Positions 9,680-19,211 of a stretch of DNA of 64,000 bases are shown in pieces. The notes under the pieces are model-generated. The model searched no databases. It saw only the letters and a program-made list of their open reading frames with translations, and was not told where the DNA came from. The stretch comes from DASWZN01 sp036404435 (lineage in GTDB: Bacteria > Acidobacteriota > Terriglobia > Bryobacterales > Bryobacteraceae). The stretch covers positions 107,575-171,574 of the forward strand of contig DASWZN010000038.1 of NCBI GenBank assembly GCA_036404435.1, written 5' to 3'. The position numbers and the translations under genes are program-made. Positions within the stretch are counted from its first letter, which is position 1, and every line of letters starts with the position of its first letter.

Positions 9680-10189
9680 ATGACCTTCCAGATTGGCGAG
9701 AAGGTGGTTTATCCCGCGCAGGGAATCGGCACCATCGAGAACGTCAGCACTCGCTCCTTCGGAGCCCACTTCGAAAGGTTCTACCTCCTCCGTCTGGGCT
9801 GCGGCAGCATGACGGTAATGGTCCCGTTTTCGCACGTGAGCGACGTCGGCCTGCGAAAGATCGGCACCAACTGCGAGTGGGCGCGCGTCTTGACTTTCCT
9901 TTCCTCGGGCCGTTGCGCGTGTTGCCGCAACTGGAAAAATCGATTTAAGGAAAACTCGGAGAAAATGCGCGCCGGCGACCCGCTGCAGATCGCCGAGGTG
10001 CTCAAGAGCCTGCTCTTGCTGCAACGCCAGAAGCCGCTCTCGTTTCGCGAGAAGAAAATGCTGGACAGCGCGCGCCAGATGCTGATCGTCGAACTCTCCA
10101 TCTCCCGGGGCATGCAGCAAGCCGACGCGGCTGGAGTTGTCCAGCGCGCACTGGCCAAGGCGGCGCTCGAACTGCCGCCGCCGCGGTAG
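9680..10189 (+). CDS. CarD-family transcriptional regulator
   Basis: 170 residues from ATG 9680, preceded by AAGAGG at suitable spacing. The N-terminus FQIGEKVVYPAQGIGTIENV is the classic CarD/CdnL/TRCF RNA-polymerase-interaction domain, which binds the beta subunit. The C-terminal ~100 residues are helical, as in the DNA-backbone-contacting part of CarD. CarD proteins stabilise open complexes at rRNA and other promoters. One unusual feature is a Cys-containing stretch RCACCRNW near residue 76 in the linker. It is monocistronic, with 222 nt upstream and a long intergenic region downstream. Confidence 0.9.
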   Translation: MTFQIGEKVVYPAQGIGTIENVSTRSFGAHFERFYLLRLGCGSMTVMVPFSHVSDVGLRKIGTNCEWARVLTFLSSGRCACCRNWKNRFKENSEKMRAGDPLQIAEVLKSLLLLQRQKPLSFREKKMLDSARQMLIVELSISRGMQQADAAGVVQRALAKAALELPPPR

Positions 10190-10612
10190 TCCCCCAAAAG
10201 ACCCCGAGAACACCCGCACTCAGCGCAGAGAGCGCGCGAGCCAGCCTCGATTCGCAACCGGCCACTGCCAGCGATCTCGTTTTCCTCCAGCATCTTGCCG
10301 GAGGTCCCCCCCTGGCAGAACGGCCGCTGCACCCAAGAATGCGCCAAATAGTAGTACCAGTACCCTTATCGCCCCCTACTTTGCCAGAGTTGCCGGAAGT
10401 TAGCACTACCGCTCTAACAAACCGGTTCGAACGGCAGCGTCCCGGCCGTTAACCATGGCCATCTGTACTAGGACATTGGTCCCTTTTCGGGCTACTCCGA
10501 ACTCGGGCGGCGAGCTTAAGCGGTTTCGAGGCAACCCGCCTAAACCGGTTGATTCTTCTGGCAAAAGGGGCCAAAGGTCCATATAATTGTCCGGTAGGAT
10601 TGTCGAGACCGG
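10190..10612 (+). promoter_or_regulatory. 423-nt intergenic leader with possible promoter for the giant gene
   Basis: No credible gene is seen. The palindromic word AAACCGGTT occurs twice (10419-10427 and 10542-10550), 123 nt apart, and could be a regulator site. A perfect TATAAT lies at 10582-10587, 25 nt before the ATG at 10613. No good -35 hexamer stands at 17 nt spacing, so the promoter is tentative. Confidence 0.35.
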
Positions 10613-13600
10613 ATGCCCTGCTTCTTTTGTGGGAAACGGGTGTCGCTTGTCCGTCAGCTTACCGATGCGGATTTCTGTTCGGATGAGCATCGGAAACGGT
10701 ACCAAGAGCTGACGAGGCTGGCGCTAGACCGGCTGCTTGACGCGGGTCAGCGGCTGGGTACGCCGGTTCTGCATCCGGAGACCGAGACCCTCCCCCAGTG
10801 GCATCCGGAACCCGTCGTCGCAGTCGAACCCAGCTACGAAGAGGAGATCCAGCCGGTTCCCGAACGCCGGCCAATGCCGCAGCCGGAGCCCGAGGAATTC
10901 AGACGGCCCTGGCGGCCTCCGGAACCGGAGCCCGAGCCAGTTTATGCCATGCCGCCGGCCCAGCCGGGCGAACCGATCCCGCCCGAGGCATTCTATTTCG
11001 CGCGGCTCGATTGCGAGCCGCAGCCCCAGAGCTTTGCACCGCGCGCGGCCGATATCGAGACTTTCGAAGCGTCCTTTAACGCGCCCGCCACCGAGGCTCC
11101 TCCCGGCCGGTGCGGTCTGCGCGAGAGCTTGTTCGTCCGCGAGCCGATGCGGCGCGCGATGCCCCGCGCCATGCCGGAGGGCTCCGGACCGGAAGGCGGC
11201 GACGGATTCCACGCCGCGCTCCGTTTCGCGGGTCTGGCGCCCGCGCTGGGCTGTGCCTTACCCCTTTCCGTCTACGAACCGCCGCCGCAGCCGCTGCTGG
11301 TTGTCCACCCGCGGCCGGCCACGATTCCGGCCGGCGTCCACGCCGCGACCGAAGCCGCGGGACGCGCGGTCCCGAGAGCGACCTTGCCGCGACTCCACGC
11401 AGCCAGCAGACGGGCGGGAGTTCGGCTGGCCGATCTGGCCCGCTCTCCACAGCCGAGGGGGACGGGGAAGATCGCCAGCCAGCCTGGCGAGATCGGCTTC
11501 CTGCCGTTCCAGGCAACCGCTTACGTCGGCTGGCCGTCGCACGTTGCGCGCGGAAGCACGGTCCGCTTGAGCGAACTTCGCCCGCTCTCCGTTTCCGCGG
11601 TCAACGTTCCTGCGAATCGCAACCTGGAGCCGGCGGCGGCGTTCCACACGGTCCCGTCCTGTTCCTCGCACACCGCTGTCCGGGCGCGCGGCGCGGTCGT
11701 GCGAGGAGAGCTTGCCGACGTTCCTCTGCCGCGCCCGATGCAGAGTGCGCTGCATTTACTGGAAGCGCAGGCCGGTCCGTTCGCCCGAACGGCGATGCTG
11801 CCCGTCTTCGCGTTCGGACCGAAGGCCGAGATCGAGATCGGCGCCGACCCCCCGGTGGCGCCGGAACAGTCCACTGAGGCCCCTCGGGCGCGCGCGATTG
11901 CGGCAATCAGGCGCGCCGCTTCGATGGCGGCTTTCACCGCGGCGCCGGCCACGCTCCCGCGCCTGGAGGCGGCGAGGCCCTCGTTCGGCATCAACGCGGC
12001 GGACTTCGAGGCGCTGGGGCGCGCGGCGGTCGGCAAACCGAAGGCCGGCGCACTCGGACGCGCTCCGGCGGTGGATGCCGCCTGGTGGCCTGAACCGCAG
12101 GCGTCGCTGCCGGAATTAGTCTCCCGGCGTCTTGGTGTTTCGCTTCCCGAAGCCCCGTCGCTGGCGGCGTCGGGACTGCCGGCCCCCGTGCGGCGCGCCG
12201 CGTCCGCCGCGGTTTCCGGACCGGCCGCGGCCTTCTCCGCTTTCGAGCCCGTCAGGCCGGAAAGCGGCGCGCTCGCTGCAGGACGGCGCTCGCTCGCGTC
12301 GGGCACTTACGCGGCGACTTCCGCCAGCGTGCCTGCCAGCGGCACCCGGCGCCGAGCCATAACCGTCGGGGCCCAGTTCGGCCGGCCCGAAGCCCTGATC
12401 GAGATCCCCGCTCTCGCGGCCGGAGTACGCGTTGCGCATCTCGGCGCAGGCCAGCCGAATCTGGGACCCAAGCCGCAGCGGCCCGTAGCCGTGGCGTTCC
12501 GGCCTCGTCCGGCTGGCACCGTCGAATTTCAGTTTGAGGCGCGCACGCCCGCCTGCTCCCTGCGCTTCGAAGAGCGTCTCGAGCGCGCGGCGACTTTCTC
12601 GACGCCCTACCCGGACGCACGCAAGGGCTCCCGCTCGAGCGCCACTGCGAGCCTCGGTTTCGTGGAGCAACTCGCGTTGCTTCCCCGCTTCCGGACGCCT
12701 GCGGCCGCCATCCTGCTGGCATCCGCCGAGCCGGCGACTCATCTGCCGGCTCCTCGCGCCGGACGCCTCTCCGGCGCCGGAATGCCGGAAACGTTCGCGA
12801 TCCCGGGTCCGTTGGAGGTTCGGCTCCTCGATGTGGCGCTGATGCCGCCCGCTTCGGCCGGCGCCATCGGGCCGCGCACGCTCCAGGGAATTCTGCAACC
12901 GGCGCCGCGCGTCCGCTCCGCCACCGCGATCGCCCTTCCCGCGTGCCAAATCGACTGCCGTGCGCTCTTCCCGCTGGCGCCGGCTCACGTCTCGTCCACG
13001 CACCTGCTGCCGGCTGGAACCAGCCTAGCGGTCGCTCCGCGGCAGGCCAAGGCGGCGCCGCCCCCCGCGAAAACGGCCGGCTGCTCTCTGCCCGTGCCGC
13101 CGGCCACGCTCATCGAATGGACTTCCCGGACCGTCACGCCACTGGTGCTGAGCGTTTCCGAGGCGATTCGCGGCCAGATCGCCGGCGCCAAGGTTCCGAG
13201 CACTGCCCGGCCGTGCGACTGGCTCGCCCTTGGCCCTTCGGCGCCCGCCATCGCGCGCGAGAGCGCCCTCCTTGGTCCCGGAGCGCTCCGTTCCGGTGCC
13301 ATCGAGCGCGGGCCGCACCTCGAGGCTGCGCCCAGGCGGCCAGCGGCGGCAACAGTCTTGGGAACCACGTCGCCGTTCTCCGCGCACGATGCTTGGTTCC
13401 CGCCCGAGCGAACGATCGCGGCGCGCGAAGCTCTGGAAGTCACGGCGGCCGCGACCGTGCTGCCGCAATTCAAGGCCGGCGCCGCTGCGCCGGTCCGCTC
13501 CATCGCCATCGGTCTCCGGCAGCGCCAGGCGCTGCTGCCCGAAATCCTGCTCGATGCGACGCTGGCCCGGATCGCCGCCGCCCGGCATCTTGACGAATGC

Positions 13601-15481
13601 CCCGCGAACCCGCTTCCCAGCCCGGTCTGGCGCAACCTGTCCACGCCCAGTGCGGCCGCGGCCGCGAGCGTGCCGGTCCCGCTCACGGAGCCCCTCCGTA
13701 AGGCGGAGACCCGCATCCGCCCGTTGGGGCCCTTCCCGCTAGGCGCCGCGGAACTCGCGCCGTTGCCGCGATGGAAGGCTTCGCCGCTCGACTCCCGCCG
13801 CCGCGACACCGAGATTGTCGCTTTCGAGATCGCCGCACCGATCGAGCCTGCGTCCGCCGAAATCGTGGCACGGCACACGCTCGAGATTACGCCGCCGGCC
13901 GCGGGGAAGGGACGCGCTCGGGCCGGAGCGCCGCGGCCGGTAGCGGCGTTCGTGGCCGCTGTCGGCACGCAGCCGGTGGAGCTGGCGGGAGCGCAGGCTC
14001 TGGCCTTCGCCCATCCGCTGCCGCCGTCATCGTTCTCCGCCGCCCCGGTCCGCGCTTGCGATCGCTCCGGCAAGCCCGTACCGGCCGGGTTTGAAACCTA
14101 CGGCCAGGAGTCCGCGGTCATCGAGTTCGCTGCGATCCAGTCGCGAGCGGGCGGCGTGTGCTGGCCCTCCGCAACGAGCTTCCAGTTCGTGGGCGAGCCG
14201 CAGCGGCCCGCCAAGGCCGGCGACGCTGCCAAGGCCGATCCGCGCGTCTCCGCCGAGTTTGCCGTGCCGGCGGCGCGCGAACCCGAATTGGCCGGTTACG
14301 AACTGGCGCTAGGCCACGCGCCTGCTACCAAGATCGCCGCGCCCGCCGCGCGCCAAGACGCCGCCACCACCGGCAAGACGGTGCGTCTGGAGCCCGTGTT
14401 CCGGCCTCACCGGCACCCCAGCCGCCTGCCGGTCTTCCACGACACGGTCGAAAAAGCGCACATGCCGAACGGCGTCTTCCACACCGTCGAGTTCGAAGAC
14501 TGGAACGACGAGCGGAGCATGATGTGCGCGGCCCCCTATTCGGCCTCGCCGCTAGGGCCTTGGATTCCCACGGCCGCATTCTCGCCGCGCGTCAGACACG
14601 GGCTCGACGGGACGCCGCTGGCCCCCGTGGGCGCCGGAACGCGCCCTGGGGTGGAAACTCCGGCCGGAGGGTACGGTGAACTGCCGTTTGCCATCGAGGT
14701 TATCGTGCTTGCGAGCGGCGCACAATTGGAGAAAATGGACTTCGAAGCGATCGCCGAGACCTCCGCGCCACGCTGGCGCAACGCGCTCAAGAGCGCATCC
14801 GGGCTCTTCCGGGGCATGCTGATGGTTCTCTGCGTGGTCGCTCTTGGCACATCGCTGACCGGTTGCTCGGGGAGAGGCAAGTCCCTGAAGGAGAGCATCC
14901 AGAGCCGCGGGGCAATTCACATGGAGCACGATTTCTCGAAGGGCTTGGACGGCTGGTACGGCGAGGGCGATTGGGCCACGAGCTGGTCGCACAGCGCGTC
15001 CGGATTCGTCGGCGCCGGCCAGCTCGCCCTCTATCGCCCCTCGCAGCAGCTCTCCGACTATCATTTCGAGTTCCTCGGCCAGGTCAACGGCCACACGATA
15101 GGATGGGTATTCCGGGCCGCGGATATGCAGAATTACTACGCGACCCAATTGACGATCAGCAAACCCGGCCCGCTGCCGGACGTGGCGCTGGTGCGCTATC
15201 AGGTGATCGGCGGCCAGCAGACCGACCGGGTCGAGATTCCCTTGCACATCATGCTGCAGAACGGCCGGCCGTACCGGATTCAGGAAGACGTTGCCGGCAG
15301 CGGGTTCACGACATCGGTGGACGGCGAGGCGGTCGATTATTGGACGGATGACCGGCTGCGCGCTGGCGCGGTCGGGTTTTTCGGCAGCCCGGAGGACAAG
15401 CCGAGCCTTTATTGGATAAAGGTGAGTAACAATGACGATTTTTGGGGCAAGGTTTGTAACACGCTAGCCCCAAGCAACTGA
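10613..15481 (+). CDS. giant Ala/Pro-rich protein with N-terminal zinc finger, TM segment and C-terminal ConA-like domain
   Basis: 1622 residues. Three parts are visible. (1) Residues 1-40 form a small zinc-finger-like unit: Cys3-x2-Cys6, Cys22 and His26 in FCSDEH, similar to MYM/TRASH-type fingers. (2) Residues ~50-1390 are low-complexity Ala/Pro/Arg sequence with degenerate recurrent words such as TLPRL, LLPRF, VLPQFKA and PLPRWKA. (3) A hydrophobic segment near residue 1400 (MLMVLCVVALG) is followed by a globular beta-rich domain (about 1435-1622, starting at HDFSKGLDGWYG), which resembles laminin-G/DUF1080-like jelly rolls. The middle is continuously open for 4 kb with high GC3, supporting coding. 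A TPR protein follows 78 nt downstream. Function unknown; the topology suggests an envelope-spanning or anchored polymer. Confidence 0.75.
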   Translation: MPCFFCGKRVSLVRQLTDADFCSDEHRKRYQELTRLALDRLLDAGQRLGTPVLHPETETLPQWHPEPVVAVEPSYEEEIQPVPERRPMPQPEPEEFRRPWRPPEPEPEPVYAMPPAQPGEPIPPEAFYFARLDCEPQPQSFAPRAADIETFEASFNAPATEAPPGRCGLRESLFVREPMRRAMPRAMPEGSGPEGGDGFHAALRFAGLAPALGCALPLSVYEPPPQPLLVVHPRPATIPAGVHAATEAAGRAVPRATLPRLHAASRRAGVRLADLARSPQPRGTGKIASQPGEIGFLPFQATAYVGWPSHVARGSTVRLSELRPLSVSAVNVPANRNLEPAAAFHTVPSCSSHTAVRARGAVVRGELADVPLPRPMQSALHLLEAQAGPFARTAMLPVFAFGPKAEIEIGADPPVAPEQSTEAPRARAIAAIRRAASMAAFTAAPATLPRLEAARPSFGINAADFEALGRAAVGKPKAGALGRAPAVDAAWWPEPQASLPELVSRRLGVSLPEAPSLAASGLPAPVRRAASAAVSGPAAAFSAFEPVRPESGALAAGRRSLASGTYAATSASVPASGTRRRAITVGAQFGRPEALIEIPALAAGVRVAHLGAGQPNLGPKPQRPVAVAFRPRPAGTVEFQFEARTPACSLRFEERLERAATFSTPYPDARKGSRSSATASLGFVEQLALLPRFRTPAAAILLASAEPATHLPAPRAGRLSGAGMPETFAIPGPLEVRLLDVALMPPASAGAIGPRTLQGILQPAPRVRSATAIALPACQIDCRALFPLAPAHVSSTHLLPAGTSLAVAPRQAKAAPPPAKTAGCSLPVPPATLIEWTSRTVTPLVLSVSEAIRGQIAGAKVPSTARPCDWLALGPSAPAIARESALLGPGALRSGAIERGPHLEAAPRRPAAATVLGTTSPFSAHDAWFPPERTIAAREALEVTAAATVLPQFKAGAAAPVRSIAIGLRQRQALLPEILLDATLARIAAARHLDECPANPLPSPVWRNLSTPSAAAAASVPVPLTEPLRKAETRIRPLGPFPLGAAELAPLPRWKASPLDSRRRDTEIVAFEIAAPIEPASAEIVARHTLEITPPAAGKGRARAGAPRPVAAFVAAVGTQPVELAGAQALAFAHPLPPSSFSAAPVRACDRSGKPVPAGFETYGQESAVIEFAAIQSRAGGVCWPSATSFQFVGEPQRPAKAGDAAKADPRVSAEFAVPAAREPELAGYELALGHAPATKIAAPAARQDAATTGKTVRLEPVFRPHRHPSRLPVFHDTVEKAHMPNGVFHTVEFEDWNDERSMMCAAPYSASPLGPWIPTAAFSPRVRHGLDGTPLAPVGAGTRPGVETPAGGYGELPFAIEVIVLASGAQLEKMDFEAIAETSAPRWRNALKSASGLFRGMLMVLCVVALGTSLTGCSGRGKSLKESIQSRGAIHMEHDFSKGLDGWYGEGDWATSWSHSASGFVGAGQLALYRPSQQLSDYHFEFLGQVNGHTIGWVFRAADMQNYYATQLTISKPGPLPDVALVRYQVIGGQQTDRVEIPLHIMLQNGRPYRIQEDVAGSGFTTSVDGEAVDYWTDDRLRAGAVGFFGSPEDKPSLYWIKVSNNDDFWGKVCNTLAPSN

Positions 15482-15559
15482 GCCGGGCGCACGCCCCCGG
15501 CTTGAGCCGTAACGGCGACGAGAGTAGGGCGGCACGGATAAAGGAAAAGAGGTGGAATT

Positions 15560-17200
15560 ATGAGTCCGCGTAAACCAATCGGTGGTGGGCCGGAGCTTCG
15601 GCCCGTTGAGTTCAGTCCGCGCACGGAGGCTCCCAAGGCGTCGCGCTACATCGCCCGCGCGGTCTCCCTGCACTTGGACGGCAAGGCGGAGGAGGCGCTG
15701 CGCGAACTGCAGCGCGCCGTGGCCAAAGGCGAGAAGTCGGCGGAGATTTACTCGGCCATGGGTCAGGTTCAGTTCGAACTGGGCCAGTTCGAAGGCGCGG
15801 CCAACAGCTACCGCGAACTGCTCCAGATCGAGCCGAACCATCAGATGGGCTGGTTCAACCTGGCGGTGTGCCTGGAGCGCACCGGCCGGTGGCAGGAAGC
15901 CGCCGAGAAGTTCCAAAAGGCCTTCCAGGTGGATTCGACCCGCACGGAAGCCCAACTGGGGCTGGGCATCTGCCTGCTCCACTTGAACCAGCCGCAGCCG
16001 GCGCTAGCCGCTTTCGAGCGCGTGATTGAGCGCGAGGCCGAAAACGAGACCGCGATCTTCGGCAAGGCCGTAGCCCTTCAGCTCGACTCGCGGTTCGACG
16101 AGGCGGCCGAGCTCTACCGCCGCGTTCTGAAGCGCAATCCCAATTCCGAGGAATCCCTGGCCAACCTGATCGCGATCGGAATGGCGAGGAAGGACTACGA
16201 GATGGTGCGGGAGTGCTCCGAGCACCTGCTCGAACTGCGCCCGCAGTCTACCGCCGCCCTGGAGGGTCTGGCGGCGTGGGCTTCGGCCAGCGGCGACTTC
16301 CAGATGGCGGCCAAGTTCTGCACGTTACTGGTCGACGCCGTTCCGAACCACTTCGAGGGCTGGTTCAATCTCGGCCTGGCGCACCAGAAGGCGCAGCGCC
16401 TGCAACAAGCCGCCGATGCGTACCAGCAAGCCATCAAGGTGAGGCCGCAGTCTTCGCAGACCTACACTAACCTGGGCATCGTGCGCCAGGAACTGGGCGC
16501 GTTGAAGGAGGCCAAGGACGCCTACCGCGAAGCGGTGCGCCTGGATCCGAACGCCGTCGCGGCCCTGTGGAACCTGGCCCTGGTGCTCGAGCAATCCGGT
16601 GAGCAGGACGAAGCCGAGAAGACCTACATGAAGGTGCTCGACAAGGATCCCGAGAACCACGAAGCGCGTTTCCGGCTGGGCTACGTGCGCCTGCAGCGCG
16701 GCGACTACCGCGGCAGCGCCGAGGCCTTCGAGACCTGCCTCAAAAAGCGCAAGGACTGGATCGAAGCGCAGATGAACCTGGCGCTCGCGTACTGGAAGAT
16801 GGGCGACCGCGACCTGGCCCAACTGGTCTACGAACAGGCGCTGAACTCGGATCCCAAGTCGCTGGACGCGTTGCGCGGACTGGCGGCCCTGGCTCTCGAG
16901 CGCGGCGACCTCGACCAGGCGCTCGAATTCCACGGCCGGCTCGTCGATCTGGGCGAGCGCACGCCGGAGCTGCTTTACAACACCGGGCTGCTGCTGCAAA
17001 AAGCGGGGCAAGCCGAAGAGGCCGCGCGGCTCTACCGCGAGGCGCTGGGCGAGAACCCGGACTTCGCCGAGGCGCTGTTGAACCTCGGACACGTCATGAA
17101 GTCGCTCGGGCAGGAGGAAGACGCCAAGGCCTGCTGGAGCAAGGCGCTCGAAGCCAAGCCCGAGTTGGCGCAAGGCTATTTCGAGCCGGTTAGAAACTAG
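15560..17200 (+). CDS. tetratricopeptide-repeat protein
   Basis: 546 residues preceded by AAGAGGTGG, 5-13 nt before the ATG. After a ~30-residue leader the protein is nearly all TPR units of 34 residues, about 13-14 in number, with the usual W/L/G/Y/A/F/A/P pattern (for example EIYSAMGQVQFELGQFEGAANSYRELLQIEPNH). No signal peptide or enzymatic domain is visible, so it is probably a cytoplasmic scaffold. It follows the giant zinc-finger/ConA-like gene by 78 nt in the same direction and may be its partner. A strong GC hairpin follows 21 nt after the stop. Confidence 0.9.
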   Translation: MSPRKPIGGGPELRPVEFSPRTEAPKASRYIARAVSLHLDGKAEEALRELQRAVAKGEKSAEIYSAMGQVQFELGQFEGAANSYRELLQIEPNHQMGWFNLAVCLERTGRWQEAAEKFQKAFQVDSTRTEAQLGLGICLLHLNQPQPALAAFERVIEREAENETAIFGKAVALQLDSRFDEAAELYRRVLKRNPNSEESLANLIAIGMARKDYEMVRECSEHLLELRPQSTAALEGLAAWASASGDFQMAAKFCTLLVDAVPNHFEGWFNLGLAHQKAQRLQQAADAYQQAIKVRPQSSQTYTNLGIVRQELGALKEAKDAYREAVRLDPNAVAALWNLALVLEQSGEQDEAEKTYMKVLDKDPENHEARFRLGYVRLQRGDYRGSAEAFETCLKKRKDWIEAQMNLALAYWKMGDRDLAQLVYEQALNSDPKSLDALRGLAALALERGDLDQALEFHGRLVDLGERTPELLYNTGLLLQKAGQAEEAARLYREALGENPDFAEALLNLGHVMKSLGQEEDAKACWSKALEAKPELAQGYFEPVRN

Positions 17201-17221
17201 ATCCCCGTCGCACGTCGCCGT

Positions 17222-17253
17222 CCCGGCCCCGGGTAACGCCCCTGGGGCCGGGG
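17222..17253 (+). terminator. GC-rich hairpin after the TPR gene
   Basis: Near-perfect inverted repeat: CCCGGCCCCGGG and CCCTGGGGCCGGG around TAACGC. It starts 21 nt after the TPR stop codon. There is no real U-tract, so termination is likely but unproven. Confidence 0.5.
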
Positions 17254-17358
17254 CCGCTCTTCCCATCCGGCGTCAAGTTGCCCGTTTCGCCTCCCGATCT
17301 CGTGACCCGCGCGCCGCCGGTTTCCGGCACGGAGTTGTGGTATGTTGGTCTGGCGGAA

Positions 17359-17433
17359 GGCGCTATCGTCTAACGGTTAGGACGGAGCCCTCTCAAGGCT
17401 TAAATACGGGTTCGATTCCCGTTAGCGCTACCA
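17359..17433 (+). tRNA. tRNA-Glu (anticodon CTC)
   Basis: The cloverleaf folds by eye. Acceptor GGCGCTA pairs with TAGCGCT, followed by A and an encoded CCA. The anticodon stem GAGCC/GGCTT encloses the loop CTCTCAA, giving CTC at 17392-17394. The T-arm is ACGGG-TTCGATT-CCCGT. The sequence follows bacterial tRNA-Glu closely. No duplicated 3' end was found nearby, so it is not evidently an occupied attachment site. Confidence 0.95.
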
Positions 17434-17864
17434 TGTTTTCATAGACTTACAGCCTCCGACAGACCACGACAGACCACGCGAGTGGCGCCAGACGAATACG
17501 GGTTCCGTGGTCGGTCGGCACCTTGGTTTTCCTGGTTGCACAAGAGCCGGGCACGCAACCCGTTATGATCGCCCCGCGTCCTGTACACCCGCTCCACACT
17601 CCGTGAATCGGTACCGCTTTCGGTGATTCCTGCGGCTTTCGCGCGCTTCCTCGATACCACTTCGAAGGAGCTTCGCACGCGGTTGGCGCGTCTGGCGGCC
17701 GGGCAGCCCGCGGAGTGGGCTTCCGATATCAGGTCATAACGCTGCCGTGCCGCCGCGCCACCCACGCCATTCAGGTGACACCGCGGGCGCTCCGTTTCCG
17801 AAGCTGACACCTCTTTGCGGAACACTCAGGTCCGGTTCTGCGTCGTGGTTCGTTAGGAGCTCTG
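17434..17864. other. 431-nt stretch without a convincing gene
   Basis: Between tRNA-Glu and the M23 gene I see no credible coding frame. It holds a short tandem word (GACAGACCAC twice near 17468) and the left copy of a 28-nt direct repeat (17715-17742) whose partner lies at 19110-19137, beyond the M23 gene. Confidence 0.5.
17715..17742 (+). repeat. left copy of direct repeat flanking the M23 gene
   Basis: GTGGGCTTCCGATAT, six variable bases, then ATAACGC. The same arrangement recurs at 19110-19137 in the same orientation. The pair brackets the M23 peptidase gene. Confidence 0.55.
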
Positions 17865-19028
17865 ATGCACTGCTCGATCCTGTTCCTCGGTTTCACCTTG
17901 ACTCTCGCCGCTTCCGCCGCAGCGTTGGAACTGCACGTGCATGCGGCTGACTACGTGTACTCGTATCCGGTGGAGCGGCAACACGGCCTGTATTCGGTAG
18001 TAATCCAGAACGTGGCGGTGTGGAATCCGGACGCCACCTGCACAATCGATGCTCTTGAGATGCAGGCCCTGCGCGGAGGACAGCCGGCCCTCACCCTGAC
18101 TCTGGGCGCGAGCGACCTGGACAGCGCAGCCAGGACCTTTTCGATCCTGAGCCGGCAGGGAGTACTGAAACGGTACGACGTCGCGCTCCAGACAAGCCGG
18201 TTTCTCCCCGACAATGCGAAGTTCGCCGCCACTCGCACCTTGGAGCCTGGCAGTGCGATCGTGATCGCGTCGAAACCGATGCTCTTCGACGGAGCGGTCG
18301 ACGGAATCGCCATCACCGCGCGCGGGACGACGGCGGACGGCAAGCCCGTCCAAGCCAGGACTTTGCTGAAGGTGAAGCGCTACCGGTCGTCGAACGACTA
18401 CCACCTCCCCGTCGTCGGCACTTGGTACGTCGCGTGCGCGCCTTCCTTGCAGAGCCACCACCGCTGGTCAGTGAGTCAGGAGTTCGCGCTCGATCTCGAC
18501 AGCCTGGGCGCCAATAGCCGTGCTTATGCGGGCCAGGGCGCGAAGCTCACCAACTACGATGCCTACGGGAAAGATGTCATGGCCGCAGCCGACGGCGTGG
18601 TCGTTGAGGCGCGCGAGGGCGCGCAGGAATCCGACAGCAACCTGCAACAGCCGGACGAATCCAAGGCAGCCTATGAGGCGCGGTGGCAAGCGCAACAAAG
18701 CGCGCTGCTGGAGAAGGGCTATCAGGAGCTGTTCGGCAACTACGTGGTGATCCGCCATGGAGGCGGAGAGTTCTCAACCTACGAGCATCTTCGTGCAGGA
18801 AGCGTAAAGGTGAAGAAGGGTGACGCGGTGAGACGCGGCCAGGTGATTGGGCAGTTGGGACACTCCGGCAACAGCACGTCGCCTCACCTTCATTTCCAAG
18901 TGACGGATGGACCGGACCCCGCCTATTCGCGGAGCCTCCCGGTTGTCTTCAGCAACGTCCACGTGGAAATCCTGAACCTCGAAAACGTGCCGCTGCAATC
19001 CGGGTGGATTGTGACGGCCCGGCCGTAG
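17865..19028 (+). CDS. secreted M23 family metallopeptidase
   Basis: 387 residues; ATG 17865 is preceded by TTAGGAG. A signal peptide (about residues 1-20, ending in ASAAA) leads to a beta-rich N-terminal domain and a C-terminal M23 domain. The HxxxD-type element lies in HHRWSVSQEFALD (spacing longer than usual) and the HxH motif in SPHLHFQ. A ~40-residue charged insertion (QESDSNLQQPDESKAAYEARWQ) interrupts the catalytic domain. The role is peptidoglycan or peptide hydrolysis in the envelope. It is flanked by a 28-nt direct repeat (17715 and 19110) and sits between tRNA-Glu and the mobile-element cargo, so it may be acquired. Confidence 0.85.
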   Translation: MHCSILFLGFTLTLAASAAALELHVHAADYVYSYPVERQHGLYSVVIQNVAVWNPDATCTIDALEMQALRGGQPALTLTLGASDLDSAARTFSILSRQGVLKRYDVALQTSRFLPDNAKFAATRTLEPGSAIVIASKPMLFDGAVDGIAITARGTTADGKPVQARTLLKVKRYRSSNDYHLPVVGTWYVACAPSLQSHHRWSVSQEFALDLDSLGANSRAYAGQGAKLTNYDAYGKDVMAAADGVVVEAREGAQESDSNLQQPDESKAAYEARWQAQQSALLEKGYQELFGNYVVIRHGGGEFSTYEHLRAGSVKVKKGDAVRRGQVIGQLGHSGNSTSPHLHFQVTDGPDPAYSRSLPVVFSNVHVEILNLENVPLQSGWIVTARP

Positions 19029-19109
19029 CTCGCCCAAGTGGAATCAGGCCTGGGCCCGCGAGAGTTCCGGCCAGCTGCTCCACGATGTCCCTCCGGTTCT
19101 GGATGCCCG

Positions 19110-19137
19110 GTGGGCTTCCGATATGGCGCGATAACGC
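19110..19137 (+). repeat. right copy of direct repeat flanking the M23 gene
   Basis: Matches 17715-17742: GTGGGCTTCCGATAT, six different bases, ATAACGC. Spacing between the copies is 1395 nt. It lies just outside the cargo operon of element A. Confidence 0.55.
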
Positions 19138-19211
19138 CGCGTCGGCGCCCGGGTGCCCGGGCACTGTCGGCGATGTCCCTTGGCCTCTCTTCGGCAGTTC
19201 CTGGATGTCCG

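Noticed and set aside
10313..10328. Sigma54-like GG-N10-GC site upstream of the giant gene
   Set aside because: Only the GG and GC dinucleotides match; flanking bases do not fit TGGCAC/TTGC, so it is probably chance in GC-rich DNA.
17359..17433. tRNA-Glu as attachment site of element A
   Set aside because: The tRNA is intact and no duplicate of its 3' end was found in the window.
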